Positions 47,304-54,742 of a stretch of 64,000 nucleotides of DNA are shown piece after piece. This DNA comes from an uncultured Bacteroides sp. (GTDB taxonomy: Bacteria; Bacteroidota; Bacteroidia; Bacteroidales; Bacteroidaceae). The stretch is from positions 930,001-994,000 of the forward strand of contig NZ_OY762899.1 in the NCBI RefSeq assembly GCF_963666545.1. Reading direction: 5' to 3'. Positions within the stretch are counted from its first letter, which is position 1. Each line of letters opens with the position of its first letter. The notes beneath the pieces were generated by a model. It saw only the letters and a list, made by a program, of their open reading frames with translations, made no database searches and was not told where the DNA came from. A program made the translations under genes and the position numbers.

Positions 47304-48557
47304 ATGAAAAATTTAAAATTACTCTCCCTCTGTGCCTTGTTTTGCATAGCAGGTTCACTTATCAACCATAGCTTTGCCTGCACCTCTTTCATCGTTTCAG
47401 GCAAAGCAACCCCCGATGGTCGCCCATTCTTGTTTAAGAACAGAGACACCAATGATTTGAACAATCTCATGGCCTATTTTAAAGGTCCCAAATACGATTT
47501 TGTGGGAGACATCAGTGCCAACCCCAAAAGTAAAAGCATCTGGTTCGGTCATAACTCCGCCGGATTTGCCATCATGAATACCGCCGCCTATAATTTGAAT
47601 GGAAAGGAATCCGACGATCCCCAATCTCCAAGCAATCCCGACGGAGGTTGCGATGGCCTCATCATGAAACAAGCACTGGGACAATGTGTTACCCTGAAAG
47701 ATTTTGAGAACATGCTCGACACCATGGCCAAGCCGCTGTGCTGCAATTCTAATTATGGAGTGATTGACGCCAATGGCGGTTGCGCCTATTACGAAACCGG
47801 CAACAAAGGCTATGTAAAGTTTGATGCCAATGACACCCAAGTAGCCCCCTACGGATACCTCGTCAGAACCAATCACGGATTCTCCGGAGACAGAAGTATG
47901 GACAAAGGTATCAGCCGATTCAACGCCATCTCCGGACTTTGCCTGAGCATTTCCGACGCAAATCAATTCACCGTAGAAAATATTCTCAGCAACATACCCC
48001 GCTATTTGACCCATGGCCTCACCAAATTGGACTTGTACGATAACGTACCTGCCAATTCCGGTGAGTCCAATTTGGTTGCCTTTCGTGATTACATTCCTCG
48101 TTACCTCACAGCTTCCGCCGCACTGATTCAGGGAGTAAAACCCGGAGAATCTCCGTTGCTCACAGTGAGTTGGACCATCATCGGATCGCCCATGGCCACC
48201 GTAGCCGTTCCCGTCTGCATCACCCCTTCGGGGAAAATACCCGCTTTACTCAGCAAAGACAGTAGCGGTAAGTCGCCTTTGTGCAACTGGGGACTCTCCC
48301 TCAAGAAAGAACTATTCCCCATCACCCGTGGCGAAGGAGCCGATTACCTTGATCTCTCCAAACTGGTGAATCAACAGGGAAGCGGTATCATGCAGAAGGT
48401 GACACTTATCGAAAAGGAAGTCGTCGCTAAAGGACAAAAGGAGATTGAAAAAGCCCGAAAGAACGGTAAGTTTGACAAGTCGATAGATGAATACTATTCA
48501 TGGGCTGATACTTATATCACTCAGTCCTATCAGTCACAGTTTCCCGAGATATTCTAA
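47304..48557 (+). CDS. N-terminal-nucleophile (Ntn) amide hydrolase, C45/choloylglycine-type
   Basis: A 417-residue secreted protein. The signal peptide ends in 'SFA' directly before Cys26 of 'CTSFIVSGKATPDGRPFLFK', so cleavage exposes an N-terminal Cys nucleophile. The following 'FKNRDTND' and 'NSAGFAIMNTAAYNL' match the linear amide C-N hydrolase superfamily (penicillin V acylase, bile salt hydrolase, acyl-CoA:6-APA acyltransferase). It lies 16 bases after susD. The likely role is to cleave an amide in the substrate handled by this SusCD pair, outside the cytoplasm. The actual substrate cannot be read from sequence. Confidence 0.88.
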   Translation: MKNLKLLSLCALFCIAGSLINHSFACTSFIVSGKATPDGRPFLFKNRDTNDLNNLMAYFKGPKYDFVGDISANPKSKSIWFGHNSAGFAIMNTAAYNLNGKESDDPQSPSNPDGGCDGLIMKQALGQCVTLKDFENMLDTMAKPLCCNSNYGVIDANGGCAYYETGNKGYVKFDANDTQVAPYGYLVRTNHGFSGDRSMDKGISRFNAISGLCLSISDANQFTVENILSNIPRYLTHGLTKLDLYDNVPANSGESNLVAFRDYIPRYLTASAALIQGVKPGESPLLTVSWTIIGSPMATVAVPVCITPSGKIPALLSKDSSGKSPLCNWGLSLKKELFPITRGEGADYLDLSKLVNQQGSGIMQKVTLIEKEVVAKGQKEIEKARKNGKFDKSIDEYYSWADTYITQSYQSQFPEIF

Positions 48558-48592
48558 AAGCAAACAATAGCGTTCTTCAGCTATTCATAAAA

Positions 48593-48645
48593 AACGATCC
48601 TTTGCAAGTTGTCATTCAGCAACTGCAAAGGATCGTTTCTTTGTA
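48593..48645 (+). terminator. Rho-independent terminator of the second Sus locus
   Basis: An approximately 19-bp stem (48593-48612 with 48621-48639, one bulge) is followed by TTTCTTTG. It ends the susCD-hydrolase transcript. Confidence 0.9.
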
Positions 48646-48680
48646 TTAGGTACCCAACCCGTACATCAGATCCCTATAAA

Positions 48681-48730
48681 TCTCGTCAAATCTCATCATT
48701 TCTCATCAAAGCTCGTCATTTCTCATCATT
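48681..48730 (+). repeat. Five tandem 10-bp repeats upstream of the HU-like gene
   Basis: Units TCTCGTCAAA, TCTCATCATT, TCTCATCAAA, GCTCGTCATT and TCTCATCATT follow without gaps and place TC(A/G)TCA on the same helix face every turn. The array ends 18 bases before a -7 box. Confidence 0.8.
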
Positions 48731-48748
48731 GGCCCTTAGGGGGTAACG

Positions 48749-48756
48749 TATCTTTG
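48749..48756 (+). promoter_or_regulatory. -7 box of the HU-like gene
   Basis: TATCTTTG matches TAnnTTTG and lies 51 bases before the HU start, directly after the tandem 10-bp repeats. Confidence 0.6.
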
Positions 48757-48807
48757 TAGAGCGATCAAGAAATAGTCGCACGATGTATCATTTAAATTTA
48801 TATTTGT

Positions 48808-49281
48808 ATGCCAAGATCAGTAATGTATTCAGTGGTGGAGCGCAGAAATCCTTCTGTCAAAGATGCTCCGATTAAGTATTATGCACAAGCACAAGCGAGT
48901 GGCGATGTAGACAGCGACGAGATGGCTGCACGTATCGAGAAAAACTGTACGGTAACGCGTGCGGACATGGCGGCAGTATTAACAGCTCTGGAAGATACGA
49001 TAGTGGAAGGTCTTGAGAAAGGGGAGATCGTACGCCTGGGGAAATTGGGTAGTTTTCAGATCGGCCTGAACGGCAAAGGAGCGGATACAGAGAAAGATTT
49101 CTCACCAACACTCATTACGAAGGCGAAAATCAATTTCCGACCGGGCACAGCTCTGTCTAAGATTCTCAGCGGACTGAGCTATACCAAGGTTAGCAAGTTG
49201 GCAAATAAATCGACCGATCCGGATCCAGATGATCCTAGTAAACCAGTTGATCCAACTAAGCCGATTGACCCTACAGCATAA
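48808..49281 (+). CDS. HU-family DNA-binding protein, long Bacteroides form
   Basis: A 157-residue HU/IHF-like protein. Residues about 1-120 carry the HU fold ('CTVTRADMAAVLTALEDTIV', 'LEKGEIVRLGKLGSFQIGL') and the DNA-binding arm region; the C-terminus adds a Pro/Asp-rich low-complexity tail ('DPDPDDPSKPVDPTKPIDPT'). This long form is common in Bacteroides, usually next to an N-acetylmuramoyl-L-alanine amidase, as here. A reversed copy of the structured repeat begins 9 bases after the stop. Confidence 0.93.
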   Translation: MPRSVMYSVVERRNPSVKDAPIKYYAQAQASGDVDSDEMAARIEKNCTVTRADMAAVLTALEDTIVEGLEKGEIVRLGKLGSFQIGLNGKGADTEKDFSPTLITKAKINFRPGTALSKILSGLSYTKVSKLANKSTDPDPDDPSKPVDPTKPIDPTA

Positions 49282-49290
49282 TGGGTGTTC

Positions 49291-49528
49291 ATTCTTTCTT
49301 TTGCCTTGACGCAAAAGAAAGAAGCAAAGAAAAAGTCAAGGCTTCTTTTACTACGCTACTACGAAGATGTACTGCGCTACAAGCGATTCAACTCGCTTCG
49401 CTCAAACAAAATCGCTTGCTTAACGCTCCGTACATCTTCTCCGTTTAACGCTACGTAAAAGAGGCCGGTCTTTACTACTACTCCACATCGCTTCGCTCGT
49501 GGGTTTGCTTTGCTTCGCTCGCTTTTGG
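49291..49528 (-). repeat. Structured dispersed repeat, copy R0 (inverted, divergent arms)
   Basis: The same architecture as the copies to the right, but on the minus strand: terminal hairpin (49291-49319), then the nested palindrome, then CCAC...GTGG mini-hairpins. The palindrome arms differ from all other copies yet still pair: GGCTTCTTTTAC with GTAAAAGAGGCC (49340-49351 / 49455-49466), GAAGATGTAC with GTACATCTTC (49363-49372 / 49430-49439), and CAAGCGATT with AATCGCTTG (49380-49388 / 49410-49418). The hairpin end faces the HU stop codon. Confidence 0.9.
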
Positions 49529-49625
49529 TTTTTGTACAGTTTCCATTGACTACTCTTTTGATTATTAATAGTTTAGCTGTGTGAAGTGTACAGTGTTGTT
49601 TTAATTTAAAGTAATAATAAAGAAT

Positions 49626-49901
49626 ATGGTAAAAAAGGTAATTGAACAGATTATGGAATGCATTCTGGTGGTGCTTCCTTTCTTTAAGAAAAAGAATGCA
49701 AAAGAGGTTAAGGAATTTAGTGATCTGATCACGGGGCAGTATGAGTTCTTAGTGGGACAGTTGGAGAAGATGCTTCAGGATTACTTCGAACTGAGTACCC
49801 GTGTGAAAGAGATGCATACGGAGATGTTTAGTCTTAAAGATCAATTGGGTAAAGCTTTGGCGCAACAGTGCAGTGCTAAGGATTGTAGTAGTAGAGTTTA
49901 G
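49626..49901 (+). CDS. Small hypothetical protein between HU and amidase
   Basis: A 91-residue protein with a hydrophobic N-terminal segment ('IMECILVVLPFFKKK') and a helical, coiled-coil-like remainder ('YEFLVGQLEKMLQDYFELST', 'EMHTEMFSLKDQLGKAL'). Similar small proteins occur between HU and amidase genes in Bacteroides. The function is unknown. A terminator-like hairpin follows the stop. Confidence 0.65.
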   Translation: MVKKVIEQIMECILVVLPFFKKKNAKEVKEFSDLITGQYEFLVGQLEKMLQDYFELSTRVKEMHTEMFSLKDQLGKALAQQCSAKDCSSRV

Positions 49902-49911
49902 CTGTGTGTTA

Positions 49912-49947
49912 TTCTTTCTCTTTTGACTTGCCGCAAAAGAGAAAGAA
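49912..49947. terminator. Stand-alone hairpin related to the repeat end
   Basis: TTCTTTCTCTTTTG and CAAAAGAGAAAGAA flank an 8-base loop. It is the terminal hairpin of the dispersed repeat without the rest, located 10 bases after a stop codon, which supports a role in transcript 3' ends. Confidence 0.75.
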
Positions 49948-50011
49948 CAATACAAAGCAATAGTTATCCTAGAAGAATCAAAGGAGGCTTCCTCCTTTAA
50001 AAATAGAAATT

Positions 50012-50455
50012 ATGAGAAAAATAGATTTAATCGTCATTCATTGTTCGGCAACAAGAGAAGACCGGGATTTCACCGAGCACGATCTCGAAGTAGCCCACCG
50101 CAGACGAGGCTTCAACGGTATCGGCTATCATTTCTACATTCGTAAGAATGGAGATATAAAAACAACCAGACCGATAGAGAAGGTCGGCGCACATGTCAAG
50201 AACCACAACGCTCATAGTATCGGTATCTGCTATGAAGGCGGGTTAGATGTTAAAGGAAAGCCTAAAGATACCCGTACCCTATGGCAGAAACACTCCTTGC
50301 AAGTACTCGTTAAAGCCCTCCAACTCGACTATCCCAGCGTGCGTATATGCGGACACCGCGATCTCAGTCCCGATCTGAACGGCGATGGAGAGATAGAACC
50401 CGAAGAGTGGATCAAAGACTGTCCTTGCTTCGAAGTGAAATCCATGCTTATCTAA
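50012..50455 (+). CDS. N-acetylmuramoyl-L-alanine amidase (T7-lysozyme type)
   Basis: A 147-residue amidase_2 protein. Zinc ligands are visible: His in 'IVIHCSATRE', His in 'ICGHRDLSPD' and Cys in 'WIKDCPCFEV'; the catalytic Tyr lies in 'IGYHFYIRKNG'. It cleaves the bond between muramic acid and L-Ala in peptidoglycan. No signal peptide is present, as in phage endolysins; the copies beside HU in Bacteroides have this form. A perfect terminator follows. Confidence 0.94.
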   Translation: MRKIDLIVIHCSATREDRDFTEHDLEVAHRRRGFNGIGYHFYIRKNGDIKTTRPIEKVGAHVKNHNAHSIGICYEGGLDVKGKPKDTRTLWQKHSLQVLVKALQLDYPSVRICGHRDLSPDLNGDGEIEPEEWIKDCPCFEVKSMLI

Positions 50456-50486
50456 AGCTTTTAATCATTCGTGTCACGAACAAGAG

Positions 50487-50530
50487 CAGCCCGATTACTG
50501 ATACCGTGTAATCGGGCTGTCTCATTTTAA
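50487..50530 (+). terminator. Rho-independent terminator after the amidase
   Basis: CAGCCCGATTAC (50487-50498) pairs perfectly with GTAATCGGGCTG (50508-50519), then TCTCATTTT. Confidence 0.9.
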
Positions 50531-50774
50531 AAAAAATGCAAAAAGTTTCTTTTATTAATTCTCCTCAAAAAACAACCCTTCTCCCCAAGATTTTACAGAG
50601 GCTATAAAAAGGAGCATTTCTAAAGAGAAAAACTCACTTTTCCCTTCTCCCCAGAAAAACAGCCTTCTCCCGAAAAACGAAGAAGGAAGCTGAAATGCCC
50701 TGTTTAAAAGGAATTTACTCTTTCCCCCGGAAAACAAATTATTAATAAATCAATGCCTTCGAAATCATTCTAAA
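50531..50774. other. Intergenic with CCTTCTCCC motifs
   Basis: No gene is supported. A short pyrimidine motif CCCTTCTCCCC recurs about three times, and an open frame here only reflects it. Confidence 0.4.
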
Positions 50775-51055
50775 AACGAAGCTGAACCACGAGCGAAGCA
50801 AAGTGCAACCGAGGCTGAAAGCGAGGAGTAAAAAAATCACAAGCGAAGCAAAGTGGAGTAAAAAGATAGGACCGGCCTCTTGTGTGAAGCGTTAAACGGA
50901 GACAATGCCCGAAGCGTTAAGCAAGCGATTCTGTTTGAGCGAAGCGAGTTCAATCGCTTGTAGCTTCGAGCATTGACGTAGTAGCTTCACACGAGAAGCC
51001 TTGACTTTTTCTCTTTGGTTCTTTTCTCTTTTGCGTCAAGGCAAAAGAGAAAGAA
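50775..51055 (+). repeat. Structured dispersed repeat, copy R1
   Basis: Tandem GAGCGAAGC-loop mini-hairpins, then the palindromic core from GGACCGGCCTCTTGTGTGAA to GAAGCCTTGAC (about 50869-51005), then the terminal hairpin ending at 51055. It is followed 57 bases later by the stop of the convergent Fic gene. Confidence 0.93.
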
Positions 51056-51112
51056 TATTTATCCCTGCACATTCTGCGGTAAATAAGCCTTCTATTCTCC
51101 GCAAAATGCTCC

Positions 51113-52222
51113 TTATAATCCTATCACCAATTCATAGTTTGTACTTCGTCCGCCCTCATCCATTTTTCGCAGTACCCCTTTTGCGACCAAATCCTGTATA
51201 TCACGCAAAGCTGTATCAGCAGAGCATTTAGCAATCTTTGCCCATTTTGAAGATGTCAGCTTCCCGTCAAAATCCTCCCAAATAAGATTCACCATTTTTA
51301 TTTGGCGTCCATTCATAGATGCCAGCCGGTGCTTGTCCCAAAAAGCAGCTTTCCGCAAAACGGTACTGATTGAGCTCTCCGTATCGAGCAATGCAGCTTC
51401 CAAACAATCAAGAAACCACTCTAACCAGCCTGTTATATCCATTCCGCCCTTTTGCGTTTTTTCCAGCACCTCATAATATCTCTTGCGTTGTTTACGTATT
51501 TCGGCCGACATACTATAAAAACGGTGTGGCATCTCATCCGCCCGAGCCAAAAAGAGATCAGTTATTGTTCGCGAAAGGCGGCCATTCCCGTCATCAAACG
51601 GATGGACTGTAACAAACCATAGATGAGCAATCGCAGCCTTCAGTACCGGATCTATCTTTTGATTATCATTTGCCCACTCCAGAAACAGTTTCATCTGATG
51701 CGGTATATTATCCGAATTGGGCGCTTGATAATGTATTCTTTCTTTTCCCATTGCGCCCGATATGACCTGCATCGGTTCCGAACCCTGCCTCCAATTCGCA
51801 ACAGTAATCTTATACATTCCGCTTCTACCCGTAGGAAACAAAGCCCCATGCCAATTGAATAGTCGTTCTTCCGTCAATGGTTGCATATAATTCTGAGTAG
51901 CATCTATCATTACTTGCACCACACCATCCACATAACGATCCGCTTCGGGTAACCCTTCCGTTTCTATCCCTAAATGACGAGCTACAGAAGAACGCACTTG
52001 GTCGCTATTCAATATTTCCCCCTCTATTTCAGAAGATTTTGTAATATCCGCCGTTAGCGTATCAAGTATTGCGCTATTTTTCAAATCAAAGCCAAGCGCA
52101 CTCATTCTGCCTACAAGTTTACCTTGCAAGCCCCGCACTCTACCTAATTTATAAGATAACTTTTTGTCATCCCAAGTAAAGTCAGGCCATTCCTCATGTT
52201 GCCAAATGTAGATTGCTCTCAT
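51113..52222 (-). CDS. Fic-family AMP-transferase-like protein with DUF4172 N-terminus
   Basis: A 369-residue Fic protein. The N-terminus ('IYIWQHEEWPDFTWDDKKLS') matches the DUF4172 domain, the Fic active-site loop is HPFDDGNGR at 207-215, and the inhibitory helix motif (S/T)xxxE(G/N) is S63-S-E-I-E-G68, so this is a class II, self-inhibited Fic. A C-terminal winged helix follows ('SSKWAKIAKCSADTALRDIQ'). It would modify a protein with AMP or another nucleotide and may control its own expression. It lies alone between repeat copies R1 and R2. Confidence 0.94.
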   Translation of the reverse strand: MRAIYIWQHEEWPDFTWDDKKLSYKLGRVRGLQGKLVGRMSALGFDLKNSAILDTLTADITKSSEIEGEILNSDQVRSSVARHLGIETEGLPEADRYVDGVVQVMIDATQNYMQPLTEERLFNWHGALFPTGRSGMYKITVANWRQGSEPMQVISGAMGKERIHYQAPNSDNIPHQMKLFLEWANDNQKIDPVLKAAIAHLWFVTVHPFDDGNGRLSRTITDLFLARADEMPHRFYSMSAEIRKQRKRYYEVLEKTQKGGMDITGWLEWFLDCLEAALLDTESSISTVLRKAAFWDKHRLASMNGRQIKMVNLIWEDFDGKLTSSKWAKIAKCSADTALRDIQDLVAKGVLRKMDEGGRSTNYELVIGL

Positions 52223-52251
52223 ATTCTCCGTATATTTTGCGGTAAATATAG

Positions 52252-52259
52252 CAAAAATA
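52252..52259 (-). promoter_or_regulatory. Possible -7 box of the first Fic gene
   Basis: TATTTTTG on the minus strand fits TAnnTTTG 30 bases before the start; TTTG at 52285-52282 could be the -33 element with a 22-base spacer. Confidence 0.5.
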
Positions 52260-52303
52260 TTTTATATTACACTCCATGCAACAAAACTTCGTATGCTAGA
52301 ATC

Positions 52304-52605
52304 TGAAGCGAAGCTGAAAGCGGCAGGAGCAAACTCACGAGCGAAGCAAAGTGAAACCCGATGCTGAAAGCGAGGAGAAGAAGAACCACGAGCGAAGCAA
52401 AGTGGAGTAAAAAAATAAAGGACCGGCCTCTTGTGTGAAGCGTTAAACGGAGACAATGCCCGAAGCGTTAAGCAAGCGATTCTGTTTGAGCGAAGCGAGT
52501 TCAATCGCTTGTAGCTTCGAGCATTGTCGTAGTAGCTTCACACAAGAAGCCTTGACTTTTTCTCTTTGGTTCTTTCTCTTTTGCGCCAAGGCAAAAGAGA
52601 AAGAA
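52304..52605 (+). repeat. Structured dispersed repeat, copy R2
   Basis: Two mini-hairpin units are followed by the core: outer arms 52425-52441 and 52535-52551, middle arms CAATGC (52454-52459) and GCATTG (52521-52526), inner arms CAAGCGATT and AATCGCTTG, loop GTTTGAGCGAAGCGAGTT. The terminal hairpin ends at 52605. It lies upstream of the second Fic gene. Confidence 0.95.
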
Positions 52606-52612
52606 TATGCAG

Positions 52613-52671
52613 CCCTTATTCGCATTTTTTTTGCACTTCCGATGCTATATCCGCATTTTTTTTGCATTTTC
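52613..52671 (+). repeat. Direct repeat a, before the second Fic gene
   Basis: TTATTCGCATTTTTTTTGCA and, 31 bases on, a second CCGCATTTTTTTTGCA. A close copy of the whole segment lies after the gene at 54272-54324. It covers the presumed promoter region, so it may hold the operator of the regulator-like N-terminal domain. Confidence 0.8.
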
Positions 52672-52740
52672 ACCAAAAGAACAACTTATAATCACAGAAA
52701 ATTTGCATTTTTGTAGGCAATAAAACCTATAACAGCATTT

Positions 52741-54258
52741 ATGCCTACAGACATAGACTTTAGCAAAGAGATTATTTTTGGATCGTCCGATGCAGTAGTA
52801 TCCAGACGCATCTCTCAATTAGAGAAGAGTGAGAAATTGAGGAAAATCGCTCCACGCATTTATACCACCAATCTTCTTGACTCTCCAGTCTACATAGTAA
52901 AGCGCAATTTGCTCGATATTCTTGCCTGGCGTTTTCCGGGTGCTGTAATCAGCCACCGAAGCGCCAATGAATTACGCCCAACCGAAACGGGTGACCTTTT
53001 TATTACCTACACCTATAACCGCAAGATTATAGATTTACCGGGTGTTCGGCTTAACATCATACAAGGAAAACCAGCACTCGAGAACGATGTAAAATATGGC
53101 GATTTAGCAATCTACAGCTCTTCTGAGAGCCGCTGGATGCTTGAAGTAATGCAGATCAGTCGCAAAAAGGGAGGTGAGTCCAAATCATTTCCGGTAGAAT
53201 TTATAGAGCAGCGATTGGAGAATAAAATGAAAGCCGGAGGAGAAGATAAAATCAATCAATTCAGAGATGAAACAAAGATTGTCGCCGAACAATTGGGACT
53301 AACTGATGAGTTTACAAAACTGAACACCATCCTATCGGCTCTACTATCCACACATACTTCCGATGTACTCACAACTGATTCAGCTAAAGCATTAGCTGCG
53401 GGAGTTCCTTACGACACACAAAGAGCAGAGCTATTTACAACATTATACGATGCATTAAAAGATTCTTCATTCAAAGTATATCCTGATCTAAATCAGACAG
53501 AAGAGTCTTTCCGCTTATTTTCTTTTTTTGAGAGCTATTTCTCCAACTACATCGAAGGTACTAAATTTACGGTAGAGCAAGCCAAACAAATAGTAGATAC
53601 AGGTATTCCTATTCCCAAAAGGGTCAATGATTCACATGATATATTAGGAACATTCAAAATACTATCCAACAGGGCAGAAATGAATAGAGCTCTTGTAACA
53701 GAAGATGATTTTATTGACATCTTAAAAAAGAGGCACGCAACTTTAATGGTGGGACGTCCAGATTGTACTCCCGGCACATTTAAAACGATACCCAATAGAG
53801 CCGGACAGACAGAATTTGTCGATCCCAAGCTAGTTGAAGGAACGCTGCGTTTCGGCTTTCGTCTTTATATTGCCTTAAGAGAACCAATGGCAAAAGCAAT
53901 TTTCATGATGTTCATCTGTAGCGAGGTCCATCCATTCCTCGATGGAAACGGCCGCATATCAAGAGTTATGATGAATGCCGAACTTGTCAGAGGTAAAGAA
54001 ACAAGAATTATAGTTCCTACCGTTTTCAGGGAAGATTATATTTTGGCTTTAAGAAAATTAAGCAGACACAAAGACTCTTCCACATTTATACAAGTACTCG
54101 AGAAGTTACAAAAATTCAGTTATAACCTTTATGGAGAGAATTTCGAAGAACTCAATGCATATTTAATACAATGTTCTGCTTTTGAAGAACCTGAACGTGG
54201 CCGCTTACAGATAATAGATAGAGTTTTTGAGCAAGCCGCAAGAGATGAATCAATGTGA
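52741..54258 (+). CDS. Fic-family protein fused to an AbiEi-like N-terminal domain
   Basis: A 505-residue protein. Residues about 1-150 resemble the AbiEi/type IV antitoxin family: winged helix 'DAVVSRRISQLEKSEKLRKI', then 'RIYTTN' and 'WRFPGAVISHRSANELRPTE'. The rest is a Fic protein with inhibitory motif S268-N-Y-I-E-G273 and active-site loop HPFLDGNGR at 397-405 ('EVHPFLDGNGRISRVMMNAE'). The fusion suggests a self-regulating toxin-like enzyme. Flanking direct repeats (52613-52671 and 54272-54324) mark it as a discrete unit. Confidence 0.92.
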   Translation: MPTDIDFSKEIIFGSSDAVVSRRISQLEKSEKLRKIAPRIYTTNLLDSPVYIVKRNLLDILAWRFPGAVISHRSANELRPTETGDLFITYTYNRKIIDLPGVRLNIIQGKPALENDVKYGDLAIYSSSESRWMLEVMQISRKKGGESKSFPVEFIEQRLENKMKAGGEDKINQFRDETKIVAEQLGLTDEFTKLNTILSALLSTHTSDVLTTDSAKALAAGVPYDTQRAELFTTLYDALKDSSFKVYPDLNQTEESFRLFSFFESYFSNYIEGTKFTVEQAKQIVDTGIPIPKRVNDSHDILGTFKILSNRAEMNRALVTEDDFIDILKKRHATLMVGRPDCTPGTFKTIPNRAGQTEFVDPKLVEGTLRFGFRLYIALREPMAKAIFMMFICSEVHPFLDGNGRISRVMMNAELVRGKETRIIVPTVFREDYILALRKLSRHKDSSTFIQVLEKLQKFSYNLYGENFEELNAYLIQCSAFEEPERGRLQIIDRVFEQAARDESM

Positions 54259-54271
54259 GAAAGAGAAAGCT

Positions 54272-54324
54272 CTTATTCGCAGTTTTTTTGCATTTTCGAT
54301 GCTATATTCGCATTTTTTTTGCAC
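54272..54324 (+). repeat. Direct repeat b, after the second Fic gene
   Basis: A copy of the segment at 52613-52671, again with two (T/C)CGCATTTTTTTTGCA-like units (one with AG in place of AT). It starts 14 bases after the Fic stop. Confidence 0.8.
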
Positions 54325-54430
54325 GTAGGCCATTAAGAAACCCGCCTAAACACGAAAATTTAGCAATCACTTTTCATAAATACCTTTATATCACCACTTT
54401 TGCCATGCATACTGCAATAATACATAATGC

Positions 54431-54742
54431 ATCACGAGCAAAGCGAAGCTGAAAGCGGCAGGAGCAAACTCACGAGCGAAGCAAAGTGAAACCCGATGCT
54501 GAAAGCGAGGAGAAGAAGAATCACGAGCGAAGTAAAGTGGAGTAAAAGAAGAAAGGACCGGCCTCTTGTGTGAAGCGTTAAGCGGAGACAATGCCCGAAG
54601 CGTTAAGCAAGCGATTCTGTTTGAGCGAAGCGAGTTCAATCGCTTGTAGCTTCGAGCACTGTCGCAGTAGCTTCACACAAGAAGCCTTGACTTTTTCTCT
54701 TTGGTTCGTTTCTCTTTTGCGTCAAGGCAAAAGAGAAAGAAC
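54431..54742 (+). repeat. Structured dispersed repeat, copy R3
   Basis: Complete copy. Its terminal hairpin (about 54710-54742) overlaps the 3' end of the convergent GH89 gene and supplies that gene's last seven codons and its TGA stop. Confidence 0.94.

Noticed and set aside
47397-48014. A 205-residue minus-strand frame under the Ntn hydrolase
   Set aside because: Antisense of a clear secreted enzyme; no motif of its own.
50555-50737. A short open frame after the amidase
   Set aside because: It merely translates recurring CCTTCTCCC pyrimidine tracts.
50775-51055. CRISPR-like array in the tandem part of the repeats
   Set aside because: The units are contiguous or separated by repeated rather than unique sequence, and no cas genes are present.
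52262-52504. A recurring ~80-residue frame on the minus strand of every structured repeat (starting 'MNSLRSNRIACLTLRAL')
   Set aside because: It recurs only because the repeat recurs; a plus-strand frame ('MPEALSKRFCLSEASSIACS') is equally open. The palindrome leaves both strands open, lengths vary with the tandem units, and there is no promoter or ribosome site.
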